Shown: positions 52,420 to 61,774, numbered from the stretch's first letter. The stretch: 64,000 nucleotides of DNA from Mycobacterium sp. E183 (GCF_001667735.1 NZ_LZJN01000142.1:92186-156185), one strand, 5' to 3'. Notes: generated from the letters alone by a model not told the origin. Numbers and translations are program-made.

Positions 52420-53283
52420 TCACGCACCGGACCACGGCTTGACCTTCAGGAAGCCGCCCCCGTCGACGCGGAGTTGCTGCCCGGTGATGTACCGCGCCGC
52501 GTCGGAGGCGAGGAACAACACCGCCTCGCTGATGTCCTCGGGCTCGACGTACGGGATCGGCATCGCCTGCACGAGCGGGAAAACCGGTTCGGCGTCCTCG
52601 CGGGCGGGATCCTTCAGGTCCGGCCGGAAGGCGCGATACATCGGCGGGCTGTGCAGCATGTCGGTGTTGACGTTGGTGGGGTGCACCGCATTCATCCGGA
52701 TGGAGAACCGGGCGAGCGCCAAGGCGAAGTCGTTGACATAGTGCGCCGCAGCCAATTTCGCGAAGGCATAGCCGGCCCCGCCGGGGCCACCGTCGATGCC
52801 CGTGGTGTTCATCGACGACATGAACGCGGCGTTGGACCCGATCACGATGATCGAGGCGCCGGCTTGCAGGTGCTTGAGGCTCGCGTGCACCAGATTCAGC
52901 ACGCCGACCAGGTCCACGTCCACGGCGTCGGCGAAGGCCTGCGGCGGCAGGCCCGCGGTCAGGGGGCAGATGCCCGCGTTGGCGACGACGACGTCGAGAT
53001 GGCCGAACTCGGCGACACCCTCGTCGATCGCCGCGGACAGGGCGGCGCGGTCGCGGACGTCGGCAACCGCGGTGAACGCGCGCTGCCCCTCCTTCTCGAC
53101 CAACCGGGCCGTCTCGTCCAGGTCTTCGCGCCGGGCCAGGGGATATTCGTTGGTCTCGATGTCGGCGCACAGGTCCACCGCGATGATGTCCGCGCCCTCG
53201 GCGGCCAGCATCCGCGCATGCGAACGGCCTTGCCCGCGCGCGGCGCCACTGATCACGGCCACCTTGCCCGCTACCCTGCCCAT
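52420..53283 (-). CDS. Mycofactocin-coupled SDR family oxidoreductase
   Basis: A 287-residue SDR of the same mycofactocin-type group as the one at 10260 (GRVAGKVAVISGAARGQGRS, then the long acidic strand-2 insertion ETNEYPLARREDLDE). The active-site Tyr and Lys lie in GAGYAFAKLAA, and the tail GQQLRVDGGGFLK is standard. It is the first gene of the eight-gene operon and probably oxidises an alcohol to the ketone or oxoacid that the E1 acts on. A 287-base divergent gap to the CoA transferase lies upstream. Confidence 0.9.
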   Translation of the reverse strand: MGRVAGKVAVISGAARGQGRSHARMLAAEGADIIAVDLCADIETNEYPLARREDLDETARLVEKEGQRAFTAVADVRDRAALSAAIDEGVAEFGHLDVVVANAGICPLTAGLPPQAFADAVDVDLVGVLNLVHASLKHLQAGASIIVIGSNAAFMSSMNTTGIDGGPGGAGYAFAKLAAAHYVNDFALALARFSIRMNAVHPTNVNTDMLHSPPMYRAFRPDLKDPAREDAEPVFPLVQAMPIPYVEPEDISEAVLFLASDAARYITGQQLRVDGGGFLKVKPWSGA

Positions 53284-53520
53284 CGCCCGTCCTTCGTCCG
53301 TGTGGCTATGCCGCGAACCACGTTGGTGCGCAACATTTTTGAGCGGTGCCGCGGGCGGCCGAGCGGAACCGGATCGGGCACCCGCGTGGCTGCTCTGGGA
53401 GACGGCGCGCGTTCACCGCGGGGTGGCGTCGGAATCGGGCCGACGGTCGGATCCATCGCATCTCTTCCACGAAAAACTGCGCTGACCTGCAGCGGGTCTA
53501 CCGCTACGCCCTAGACTAGC

Positions 53521-53531
53521 TAGAATATCTA
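53521..53531. promoter_or_regulatory. Inverted repeat in AT-rich promoter of the CoA transferase
   Basis: TAGA-ATA-TCTA is a perfect inverted repeat in an AT-rich patch (53500-53540) where CTAG repeats and several -10-like hexamers (TAGAAT, TAAAAT) overlap. It lies in the divergent region between the catabolic operon and the CoA transferase. Operator function is inferred. Confidence 0.35.
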
Positions 53532-53570
53532 AAATAGCAAGGAATGGCGGTTCGACCGAGGGAGTTGGCG

Positions 53571-54803
53571 ATGTCTGGCGTGCGCGGGGGTGTGCTCCAA
53601 GGGGTGCGGGTCGTCGAGTTGGCGTCGTGGACCTATGTGCCGTCGGCCGGTGCGGCCCTGTCGGACTGGGGTGCCGACGTGATCAAAGTCGAAGGCGTCG
53701 CCTCCGGCGATCCGGGACGCGCGCTGGTCGTCGGTGGGTTCACCCGGCAGGCGGCTCGCCCGGACGCCGACTTCATCCTCGAGTTGGGGAACCGCGGCAA
53801 GCGCAGCGTCGCCGTCGACATCAAATCCGAGACGGGCCGGGAGCTGTTCGGCCGCCTGCTGGCGAGTGCCGATGTGTTCCTTACCAATTGGTTGCCCGGC
53901 GCACTCGAGCGGGCCCGGCTGACCGTCGACGACATCCGGTCGTTCAACCCGAGGATCATCATCGCGCGCGGCACCGGGCTGGGGGTGCGGGGCCCGGATC
54001 GGGATCGCGGAGGCTTCGACGCGGCCACCTACCTCGCGCGCGGCGGCGTCGCCTACACGCTCACGCCCTTCGGCACCGACACGCCCGCCGTGCAGGGTCC
54101 GGGGTTCGGCGACCTCCAGGGTGGCGCGACGCTCGCCGGCGGTGTCTGCGCCGCGCTGTTTCATCGCGAGCGCACCGGTGAGCCGACGATCGTCGACTCG
54201 TCGCTGCTGGCGCAGGCGATGTGGGCGATAGCGCCGTCCATCTCGGCGGCCGATTTCTTCGACATCGACGGGATCCCGGGCGCACCGCCCGGCTTGGCCA
54301 TCAACCCGCTCGTCAACCGGTACAAGACCCGCGACGGCAGGTGGATCCAGTTGGTCTTCTTGCAACCGGACAAGTTCTGGGTGGGATTCTGCGAACGCAT
54401 GGGCCTGGCGGAGCTGGCGACCGACGAGCGATTCGTTCCGTCGAGCAACCTGATAGCCAACGCCGCCGCGGCCACCGAGATCCTGACCAACGTCTTCGCC
54501 CGACACGACCTCGCGCACTGGCAGAAGGCGCTCGAGGACGAGCCCGGTGTGTGGGGCGCCCTGGCGACGCCGCGGGAGACCCTCAACGATCCGCAGGTCG
54601 AACCGAACGGATACGTGGTGACCAACGTCGACGACTACGGGGAGAAGTACCGGGTCGTGGCGGCGCCCGTGCAGTTCGACGAAACGCCGCCGGCGCCGGC
54701 GCGTGCGCCCGAACACGGCCAGCACACCGAGGAGATCCTGCTCGAGCTCGACGTCGACTGGGACGACATCGCCAGGGCCAAGGACCTCGGGGCGATCCTG
54801 TGA
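53571..54803 (+). CDS. Family III CoA transferase (CaiB/BaiF type)
   Basis: A 410-residue CoA transferase. It starts LQGVRVVELASWTYVPSAGA, then ADVIKVE. LGNRGKRSVAVDIKSETGRE is a family signature, and GGFDAATYLARGG carries the probable catalytic Asp. ATG 53571 was chosen because GAGGGAG lies 8 bases upstream; an in-frame ATG at 53544 is an alternative, possibly leaderless. It is divergent from the eight-gene catabolic operon and probably serves the same pathway by swapping CoA between acids. Confidence 0.9.
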   Translation: MSGVRGGVLQGVRVVELASWTYVPSAGAALSDWGADVIKVEGVASGDPGRALVVGGFTRQAARPDADFILELGNRGKRSVAVDIKSETGRELFGRLLASADVFLTNWLPGALERARLTVDDIRSFNPRIIIARGTGLGVRGPDRDRGGFDAATYLARGGVAYTLTPFGTDTPAVQGPGFGDLQGGATLAGGVCAALFHRERTGEPTIVDSSLLAQAMWAIAPSISAADFFDIDGIPGAPPGLAINPLVNRYKTRDGRWIQLVFLQPDKFWVGFCERMGLAELATDERFVPSSNLIANAAAATEILTNVFARHDLAHWQKALEDEPGVWGALATPRETLNDPQVEPNGYVVTNVDDYGEKYRVVAAPVQFDETPPAPARAPEHGQHTEEILLELDVDWDDIARAKDLGAIL

Positions 54804-54918
54804 GCCTCGCCGCTAGTCGACGAAAGGCGCTAACTGTGGGGACCAAAGTCATCGCCTGCCGATAACCCGGTGACCTGAGACGCCCGCAGTCGTACGTTCT
54901 GTGCAAAGGAGCACGGAC

Positions 54919-56283
54919 ATGACTGCATTCATGCGCGCGAGCGACGCGTTCACCTGGGCAATGGAAAGCGACCCACGGCTGCGATCGACCGTGGTCAGCG
55001 TCGTACTTCTGGACCGGTCGCCGGACTGGGACGAGGTGCGGAGACGATTCGACTTGATCAGCCGCAAACTGCCCATGTTCAGGCAGCGCGTGGTGCAGTC
55101 GCCCCCGCCGGCCCCGCCGCGCTGGGAGCACTACCGGGATTTCGACCTGGACTATCACCTGCGCCGAGCGAGCATTCCGGGACCAGGGACGCTCGACGAC
55201 GTGCTCGAGATGGCGCGCGTGGCCGAGATGCAGGACTTCGACCGGGCTCGCGCGCTGTGGGAAACGACGTTCATCGACGGCCTGGCCAACGGGGGCGCGG
55301 CCCTGATCTGCAAGTTTCACCACGCGCTCACCGACGGGGTCGGGGGGGTGCAGATCGCGATGCACCTCTTCGACCTCTCCGAGGACCTGTCGCGCGTTGA
55401 ACCCCTGCCGCCCGAGCCGGAGGCGGCGGAGTCGGGGCTGCTGGGTGGATATCGCGACGCCGCGCGCTACGACTCCGGCCTGCTGGGCACCGCCCTGACG
55501 GGCGCGGCGACCCGGGTCCCGCGGTTGATGTACGACGGCATTCGGCGGCCCGTCGACACCATCCGGTCCGCGGCGAACACCGCCGCTTCGGTCTACCGAA
55601 CCGTCCGGCCGATAAACAGCCCCGGGTCGCCGTTGGCGACGGAACGGGGCCTGATCCGGCGGCTCGGGGTGCATCAGGTGGCGATGCGGCCGCTCCGGGA
55701 GGCCGCGCATCGTTGCGGTGGGGCGTTGAACGACGCATTCGTCGCGGGGGTGGCGGGTGGGCTGCGGCTCTACCACGAGAAGCACGGTGTCGCGGTCGGC
55801 GACTTGCACATCACGATGCCGATCAGCCTGCGGACCAAAGACGATGGCATGGGCGGGAACCGGATCACACTGATGCGCTTCGACGTGCCCGTCGGCGAGG
55901 CCGACCCGGCGAAGCGCATCCAAGCGATCCGGCAGCGCACCGCGGCGGTGCGCAACGAAAGATCCCTGCCATACACGCAATTGATCGCCGGGATGCTCAA
56001 TCTGGCGCCCCGGTGGTACATCGGCTCGGTCCTGCGCCACGTGGACTTCGTGGCGAGCGACGTGCCCGGCGTACCCGTACCGGTCTTCCTCGGCGGTGCC
56101 CCGGTGCGAGCGCAATACGCGTTCGGCCCCACCATCGGCTCCGCAGTCAACGTCACCCTTCTCACGTATGTCGACACGTGCGGGCTCGGCCTGAACGTCG
56201 ACACCACCGCAATTCCGGACTACGACGTCTTCCACGACGCCATCGTCGGCGGCTTCGACGAATTACTCGCGTTGGCAACCTAA
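54919..56283 (+). CDS. WS/DGAT-family O-acyltransferase (wax ester/triacylglycerol synthase)
   Basis: A 454-residue acyltransferase with the catalytic HHALTDG at residues 134-140 (HHxxxDG) and the later conserved regions LNDAFVAGVAGGLRLY and SDVPGVPVPVFLGGA. Mycobacteria carry many such enzymes that form triacylglycerol or wax esters from acyl-CoA. AAAGGAG lies 10 bases before the ATG at 54919. It stands alone after the CoA transferase with a 115-base gap. Confidence 0.93.
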   Translation: MTAFMRASDAFTWAMESDPRLRSTVVSVVLLDRSPDWDEVRRRFDLISRKLPMFRQRVVQSPPPAPPRWEHYRDFDLDYHLRRASIPGPGTLDDVLEMARVAEMQDFDRARALWETTFIDGLANGGAALICKFHHALTDGVGGVQIAMHLFDLSEDLSRVEPLPPEPEAAESGLLGGYRDAARYDSGLLGTALTGAATRVPRLMYDGIRRPVDTIRSAANTAASVYRTVRPINSPGSPLATERGLIRRLGVHQVAMRPLREAAHRCGGALNDAFVAGVAGGLRLYHEKHGVAVGDLHITMPISLRTKDDGMGGNRITLMRFDVPVGEADPAKRIQAIRQRTAAVRNERSLPYTQLIAGMLNLAPRWYIGSVLRHVDFVASDVPGVPVPVFLGGAPVRAQYAFGPTIGSAVNVTLLTYVDTCGLGLNVDTTAIPDYDVFHDAIVGGFDELLALAT

Positions 56284-56525
56284 TTCGCGGTAGCCGGATT
56301 GCAACACAATCCGGAATTCCTCCGGAGTCGTTGGTTAGCAGCCGATCCCGAAACGGTCACGGCCCGATATCAATCCCGGCGGCGCTCTGGCACAACGCGA
56401 TCAATCGACAAATCATGGCACAGGGCGCCTTTGAGGTTTGCGGCCGCGACGATGCGTAGCGCAGGAATTCCTCGTCCGCTATTCAGTGGCGGATTCGTGA
56501 CGGCGCCGCAGGAGGTATCCACAAT

Positions 56526-56813
56526 ATGACGGCGAACTGGGTCCCTGCCCAGACTTCGTGTGGCCCGAATTCCGGTCGCATCCTCGACACCGCGCGGGGC
56601 ATACTCATCGGCCTGCGCCGGTGCCCGTCCGAAGCCGCCCTGGACGAATTGCACAGCGCGGCCTTGCGGCACAAAGTGCCGGTATTCGCGATGGCGTGGG
56701 CCCTGGTGCATTTGGCCGGCGATGGCGAGAAGACACCGAGCTTCACCGACGCGCAATCCGCGGCTCGGCACGAATGGGGACGTTTGTTCTCCTCCGCCGC
56801 AGTGACCTGTTGA
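56526..56813 (+). CDS. Small ANTAR-domain protein
   Basis: A 95-residue protein whose residues 18-65 (ILDTARGILIGLRRCPSEAA, then the helix with HKVPVFAMAWALVHLAG) fit the ANTAR three-helix RNA-binding domain, which binds dual hairpins to prevent termination. It has no receiver or GAF sensor domain. The N-terminus has two cysteines (TSCGPNS) and the end has one more. GCAGGAGG lies about 10 bases upstream of the ATG. Its targets are unknown. Confidence 0.7.
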   Translation: MTANWVPAQTSCGPNSGRILDTARGILIGLRRCPSEAALDELHSAALRHKVPVFAMAWALVHLAGDGEKTPSFTDAQSAARHEWGRLFSSAAVTC

Positions 56814-57027
56814 GCGGGGATCGAGACGCAGGGACGGCCGAGCTTTCGAGGGGTAACCCGGCCGTCCCCAACCACAACGACGCAAAGGCGCGCGCGGAGG
56901 GTGGCGCTTTTGGGCTTCGGTTGCAGTGGCCGGCACGCGGGCGGGGGGTGCGGCGGTCTCGGCGAAATCGCGCGGCCAATCGGCCCGCGCCTGAAATCGA
57001 CTATGGGATCAACCTGGTCCGCTGACG

Positions 57028-57774
57028 TCAGCGTGCCCAGGCCGGTGATTCGGCCGCGGCGCGCAATGCGTCGACGATGCGCTGTTCTTTCTCGCCGAAC
57101 CGCTCGGTGGGCGCAGGCACGGAGATGGCAACCACGTTGTCACCCACGGTGCGCCGCGCGATGGCGGCTGCCGAGATCCCCGGGGTGTGCTCGTCGCGAT
57201 CGAAAGCGATTCCGGTGCGCCGGATTTCGGCGACCTCTCCGCGGAGCCGGTCGGCGGCCTCGGCACCCAATCGGGACATGACCGACTCGGCGTCGGCGTC
57301 GTCCAGCGCCGCGAGGGCGGCCTTGCCGTTCGCCGTCGACTCGAGGGGGAACCGGACGCCGACCGCGGAGACCGCGCGCAGGCGATGCGACGATTCCAAC
57401 TGATCGACGAACCACATCCGCTGCCCCCGCAGCACCGACAGGTCGACCGTCTCGCCGTCGGTCGCGCGCGCCACCCGCTCGATCGTGGGGCGGAAGACCG
57501 CCGTGATGTGCGCCCCGTCGGAATTGCCGAATCCCAACAGGCGGTCGCCGAGGGCAATGCGGCCCTGCCCGTCGACGCTGGCCAAGCCCACCTCGACCAG
57601 ACCGACCAGCAGCCGCCGCGCCGTCGACTTGGCCAGCCCGAGCCGCTCGCCGAGGTCGACCAGACGCAGCCGCCCCGGCTCGGCGGCGATCTCGTCCAGC
57701 GCGGCGGCCGCGCGGCGTAGCACCTGGATGCCTTCGTCGCGACCAGTTGGCGAATTTTCCCCCGTGGACGGCAT
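57028..57774 (-). CDS. IclR-family transcriptional regulator
   Basis: A regulator of about 248 residues with an N-terminal winged helix (IQVLRRAAAALDEIAAEPGR, then LGERLGLAKSTARRLLVGLV) and a C-terminal GAF-like IclR ligand domain (VDQLESSHRLRAVSAVGVRF, STANGKAALAAL). ATG 57774 has GGAGGA immediately before it and a TATAGT -10 about 10 bases upstream, so it may be leaderless; a GTG at 57807 is an alternative. It is divergent from the flavin oxidase and hydrolase genes and is likely their regulator. Confidence 0.88.
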   Translation of the reverse strand: MPSTGENSPTGRDEGIQVLRRAAAALDEIAAEPGRLRLVDLGERLGLAKSTARRLLVGLVEVGLASVDGQGRIALGDRLLGFGNSDGAHITAVFRPTIERVARATDGETVDLSVLRGQRMWFVDQLESSHRLRAVSAVGVRFPLESTANGKAALAALDDADAESVMSRLGAEAADRLRGEVAEIRRTGIAFDRDEHTPGISAAAIARRTVGDNVVAISVPAPTERFGEKEQRIVDALRAAAESPAWAR

Positions 57775-57779
57775 TCCTC

Positions 57780-57789
57780 CACTATAGTG
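57780..57789. promoter_or_regulatory. Palindrome in the IclR/oxidase divergent promoter
   Basis: CACTATAGTG is a perfect 10-bp palindrome in the 67-base gap between the IclR regulator and the flavin oxidase. It contains the TATAGT that can serve as the regulator -10. GGAA/TTCC-type half-sites flank it. It is the most likely IclR operator, inferred from position and symmetry. Confidence 0.5.
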
Positions 57790-57841
57790 TTCCGCATCCC
57801 GGATCACAAAGATCCGAACTCCGAATCAAAGGGGATGGTCG

Positions 57842-59182
57842 ATGAGCGGGCTGCCGGCCGGACGGCACTACTTTCGGGGTGATGACGGCTACGAGGCGGC
57901 CCGCCGGGGCACCGTGTGGCACCAGCGGGTGCCCGAGCGCCACCCCGAGGTGATCGTGCAGGCCATCGACGCCGACGACATCGTCGCCGGCATCCGGTAC
58001 GCCACGACCCACGGGCTCAAGGTCAGCATCGTTTCGGGCGGACACAGCTTCGCGGCCAGCCACCTGCGCGATGGTTCCGTGCTGCTCGACGTCAGCCGGC
58101 TCGACCACGCCGTCATCGACGCCGAGAAGCGCCTCGCCCAAGTGGGTCCGGGCAAGGGCGGCAGCCTGCTGATGGCCGACCTCGAGGCGCAGGGGCTGTT
58201 CTTTCCCGGTGGCCACTGCAAGGGCGTCTGTCTGGGCGGCTACCTGCTGCAGGGCGGCTACGGCTGGAACAGCCGCGTCTACGGCCCGGCCTGCGAGAGC
58301 GTCATCGGCCTCGACGTCGTGACCGCCGAAGGCGAACAGATTCACTGCGACGCCAGCAACAACGCCGACCTCTACTGGGCCGCCCGCGGCGCCGGCCCCG
58401 GCTTCTTCGGCGTGGTCACCTCGTTCTACCTCAAGCTCTATCCGCGACCGGGCGCCTGCGGCACCAGCGTCTACGTCTACCCGTTTGAGCTGGCCGACGA
58501 GGTCTTCACATGGACCCGCGCGGTCAGTGCCGAAGTGGACCCCCGCGTCGAGCTGCAGGCCGTGGCCTCACGCGGTGAACCGAACATGGGCATCGACACC
58601 CCGGTCATCTCGCTGGCGTCGCCCGCCTTCGCGGACTCCGACGAGGAGGCGGAAAAGGCCCTGGCGCTGTTCGGCAGCTGCCCGGTCGCCGATCGGGCGC
58701 TCGTCAAGATTCCTTATATGCCAACCGATTTGCCGAGCTGGTATGACGTCGCGATGAGCCACTACCTGTCCGACCACCACTACGCCGTCGACAACATGTG
58801 GACGTCGGCACCGGCCGAGGACCTGCTGCCGGGCATCCGGACGATCCTGGACACGATGCCGCCGCATCCCGCGCACTTCCTCTGGCTGAACTGGGGCCCC
58901 TGCCCGCCCCGCCAGGACATGGCCTACAGCATCGAGGGCGACATCTACCTCGCGCTCTACGGTTCGTGGAAGGACCCGGCCGACGAGGCCAAGTACGCGG
59001 ACTGGGCGCGGTCCAACATGGCCGCGATGTCAGAGTTCGCGATCGGCATTCAGCTCGCCGACGAGAACCTCGGCCAGCGGCCCGCGCGGTTCGCCAGTGA
59101 CGCCGCCATGGCCAAGCTCGACCGCGTGCGCGCCGAGTACGACCCCGACGGCTTGTTCAACAGCTGGATGGGACGACTCTGA
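57842..59182 (+). CDS. FAD-linked oxidase (BBE-like, VAO family)
   Basis: A 446-residue flavin oxidase. The FAD-binding strand-turn is VSIVSGGHSFAASHLRDG with a His in the place used for covalent FAD attachment. GHCKGVCLGGYLLQGGYGWN offers a Cys for a second link. The C-terminal BBE segment ends with RAEYDPDGLFNSWMG. It would oxidise an alcohol, aldehyde or phenolic substrate with O2. Its stop overlaps the start of the PhlG-like hydrolase by one base, so the two are coupled and likely act in sequence. Confidence 0.9.
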   Translation: MSGLPAGRHYFRGDDGYEAARRGTVWHQRVPERHPEVIVQAIDADDIVAGIRYATTHGLKVSIVSGGHSFAASHLRDGSVLLDVSRLDHAVIDAEKRLAQVGPGKGGSLLMADLEAQGLFFPGGHCKGVCLGGYLLQGGYGWNSRVYGPACESVIGLDVVTAEGEQIHCDASNNADLYWAARGAGPGFFGVVTSFYLKLYPRPGACGTSVYVYPFELADEVFTWTRAVSAEVDPRVELQAVASRGEPNMGIDTPVISLASPAFADSDEEAEKALALFGSCPVADRALVKIPYMPTDLPSWYDVAMSHYLSDHHYAVDNMWTSAPAEDLLPGIRTILDTMPPHPAHFLWLNWGPCPPRQDMAYSIEGDIYLALYGSWKDPADEAKYADWARSNMAAMSEFAIGIQLADENLGQRPARFASDAAMAKLDRVRAEYDPDGLFNSWMGRL

Positions 59183-59991
59183 TGGCCACCGACCTCTATC
59201 TGGGCTACCGCGGCGACGACGCGAACACCCCTTTCGGCAAGTTCTTCACGCCCGAAATGGCCCCGCTGCCACGCCACGTCGTGGAGGCGCTCGAACACGG
59301 GCCGCAAGGCGCCATGGCGCTGCCGTCGTTCGACGACGCCGCGCGGGTGGCCGACGACGGGTACCAGCAGACCGAGAACGGGTACGGGGCCCTCGACGAC
59401 GGCGGCTACCAGGTGTCGGTGCGCACCGACATGCCGGGGGTCACCCCGGCGATGTGGTCGTGGTGGTTCGGCTGGCACGGCTGTGACACCCGCCGGTACA
59501 AGCTCTGGCATCCCCGGGCGCACCTGGCCGCCGCCTGGAAGGACGGCGACGACACGGGCCGCCGGGGCGCCCGGCGTTACATCGGCCGCTGGTCGCTGAT
59601 CAGCGAATACATCGGCTCGACAATCCTCAACGGCGCAATCCAATTCGTCGAGCCGGCAAGCATGGGCTGCCCGCCCGACGACGATCGCGCGGTGGCGATC
59701 TGTGCCCGGCTCGGATCCAGCGAGGCCCCGGTGGACGTCGGCTGGTTCATCCACCACGTCCGGTCGACCCCCGGCGGCGCGGAGATGCGGTCACGGTTCT
59801 GGATGGGCGGACGGCACATCGCGGTGCGCAACGTCCCCGGCGTCGCGTCGCGGGCCGTGCGCCCCATCGCCTCGCGGGTGCTCGGCAACGCCGAGACCAG
59901 CGCGCGCAACCTGCTGGTGCACTGCGCCCAGGAGATGAATCATCTGGCGGCCTTCCTGCCGGAGCTCCACGCGGCCTTCGGCGACGAGTAG
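59182..59991 (+). CDS. PhlG-like C-C hydrolase (DAPG hydrolase family)
   Basis: A 269-residue protein resembling 2,4-diacetylphloroglucinol hydrolase PhlG. It has MPGVTPAMWSWWFGWHG, then DTRRYKLWHPRAHL, and VHCAQEMNHLA near the end. Residues H114, E142, H247 and E251 match in type and spacing the zinc ligands of PhlG (two His, two Glu, the last pair H-x3-E). It would cut a C-C bond beside a ring ketone. The start shares a base with the oxidase stop, so oxidation followed by C-C cleavage is the natural reading. Confidence 0.75.
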   Translation: MATDLYLGYRGDDANTPFGKFFTPEMAPLPRHVVEALEHGPQGAMALPSFDDAARVADDGYQQTENGYGALDDGGYQVSVRTDMPGVTPAMWSWWFGWHGCDTRRYKLWHPRAHLAAAWKDGDDTGRRGARRYIGRWSLISEYIGSTILNGAIQFVEPASMGCPPDDDRAVAICARLGSSEAPVDVGWFIHHVRSTPGGAEMRSRFWMGGRHIAVRNVPGVASRAVRPIASRVLGNAETSARNLLVHCAQEMNHLAAFLPELHAAFGDE

Positions 59992-60007
59992 GCGCGCGGA
60001 CGCCGCG

Positions 60008-61774
60008 CTAAGCGGGCGGGAGCTGACGCGGGCCTTCGGGGGCGCCCAACTCGGCCGGCCCTTCCCGCCTGGCGAGCTCCCGATCGTCGCTTCGCCGCGC
60101 CTTCCCGAGCGACCGCGCGTGCCGGTCCGGACCGCCCAGCCGTGAGTGCGGGGACGGGCCGGTTCGGTCTCGGGCCGAGTCGACGAAAGCTCTTGTAGGG
60201 AAGGGGGATTCGCTCGTCTCCGAAGGCCGCTCGGCACGTTCGCCAGGCTCGGAGCTTTCGGAGTCGACCGTGACTTTGTGGGTGCGTCGCATCGAGAAGG
60301 TGAACTCCTCGACCTCTTCGAAGACCTGGCGCGCGGTGCGCAGCGGTGCGGTCGTGGTGTCGATCACCCGCCCCACAAACGGGGGCACCAACGGGCGAAT
60401 CCATCGCGCGGCGGCCTTGGTGGCGTCGGGAATCGACGGGATGAGCGACGTGCCGCGTTCTTCGTGCGCCACCACGTCGCGCTGGACGGGCGCCGGCAGA
60501 TTCTCCACGTCGGCGATCTGCGCCGGCGCGGGAAGGCCGACAATCGCCCGGCTGGCGGCCTCGGCTTCCGCGGCGATCGGCAGATAGATGTCTTCGTCGG
60601 CCGGTTCGATGGGCCGTTGCGACGACGCCCGCACCGGGGGATCGATGGCGTCCGCGATTCGCCGGCGCTGCTGCTCCCGGTCGATCTCGGTCTGCGCCTC
60701 GATGGCGAGCCGGGCCTGAGTGAGTTGATGCTCGGCCCACAGGATTTCGGCCTCGCGGCGGACCTCTGCCCGCTTGATCGCGATCGCGGTGTCGGCCTCG
60801 AGTTCCGCGCGTTCACGATCCGCGCGTGCCGCCGCGCGCCGGTCGAGCGCGGTCTCGCCGCGCCACCGCCTCAGGATCAGGGGCAACACGTAGAGCAGCA
60901 CGCAGAACGCGATGGTCAGCAGCCGCAAGGTCAGCGCCCCGGCGTCGGTGCGGGTGAGGTCGTTCATCGCGACCCAGCGAGCGCCCAGGCCGCGATCGGC
61001 GCCCGCGACCGCGCCGCGACGCGCCTCGTCGAGTGCTTGCTGCTCGCGGGAGATCCTGGCGTCCAGCTCCGGGGCCTGTCGATCCCGGACCGCGAGCGCA
61101 TCGTCCAGTTCATGCTGTGCGTCCGCGAGAAGCTCGTTCGCCGTTCGTGTTTCGGGCCCGACACCGGGGACACCCGTGATGCGGGTTTGTGGGCAGGCGG
61201 GAGTGGGATGGTATTCGCAGCGGGCGATGACCAGGGCCCGATCCTGCTGCTGATGAGCGCCGTCGACGGCGCCGTCGAGCGCGGCCCGCGCATCCCTGGT
61301 TTGTTGCAGGGACGCCGACGCCTGCGCGACGGCCGGCGCCGAGCCGGCATTGCGCAGGGCACGTTCGTCGAGGCGATGGTCGATCGAGCCGGAAAGCAGG
61401 ACGAGTGCGGCCAGTTCGCCGACGATGACCCCGAGCGCGGTCGCGACCGACGCGCGCCCCGCCGTGCCGACCCGGCCGCGCTGGGACCCGGACGTGGTGG
61501 CGCGGGCAACCGCGCCGACCAGCAACCCGAAGACCACCGTCAGCGGCAGTACGGAGGCGAGTGACCAGCGGCCGGTCTCGCCGACCGCCAGGGTCGCGAC
61601 GAGCACGGCCAGCACCGCCCCGAACAACACCACCGCGCCGGCGCCGGTCTCGGCGGCGTGCGTGGAGCGCTCGCCGCGATCAGCGGGTTCGCGCCATTGC
61701 CCGCCGCCGAGCCACGTGAGCAGGCCGGCGGGCCACCACGCCGACCGCTTCTCGGTAACTTCCTGGGCGCACAT
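60008..61774 (-). CDS. DUF4407 membrane protein with coiled coil
   Basis: A 588-residue membrane protein. Three N-terminal hydrophobic helices (about residues 45-65, 75-95 and 110-130) precede a large extracytoplasmic helical loop with a Cys pair (ARCEYHPTPACPQT). A fourth membrane helix (LRLLTIAFCVLLYVLPLIL) leads into a long charged coiled coil (AARADRERAELEADTAIAIK) and a low-complexity, charged C-terminal tail. This is the DUF4407 layout. The function is unknown. ATG 61774 follows GGGAGG. Confidence 0.75.
   Translation of the reverse strand: MCAQEVTEKRSAWWPAGLLTWLGGGQWREPADRGERSTHAAETGAGAVVLFGAVLAVLVATLAVGETGRWSLASVLPLTVVFGLLVGAVARATTSGSQRGRVGTAGRASVATALGVIVGELAALVLLSGSIDHRLDERALRNAGSAPAVAQASASLQQTRDARAALDGAVDGAHQQQDRALVIARCEYHPTPACPQTRITGVPGVGPETRTANELLADAQHELDDALAVRDRQAPELDARISREQQALDEARRGAVAGADRGLGARWVAMNDLTRTDAGALTLRLLTIAFCVLLYVLPLILRRWRGETALDRRAAARADRERAELEADTAIAIKRAEVRREAEILWAEHQLTQARLAIEAQTEIDREQQRRRIADAIDPPVRASSQRPIEPADEDIYLPIAAEAEAASRAIVGLPAPAQIADVENLPAPVQRDVVAHEERGTSLIPSIPDATKAAARWIRPLVPPFVGRVIDTTTAPLRTARQVFEEVEEFTFSMRRTHKVTVDSESSEPGERAERPSETSESPFPTRAFVDSARDRTGPSPHSRLGGPDRHARSLGKARRSDDRELARREGPAELGAPEGPRQLPPA

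Noticed and set aside
43303..53283. A complete ESX secretion locus around the EspB-like gene
   Set aside because: No ecc, mycP, esx, PE or PPE genes are present within the window.
54583..56235. Long open frame antisense to the WS/DGAT gene
   Set aside because: It is an Arg/Pro/His-rich mirror of a well-motived acyltransferase on the other strand, with no ribosome binding site and no family pattern. High-GC genes commonly create such frames.
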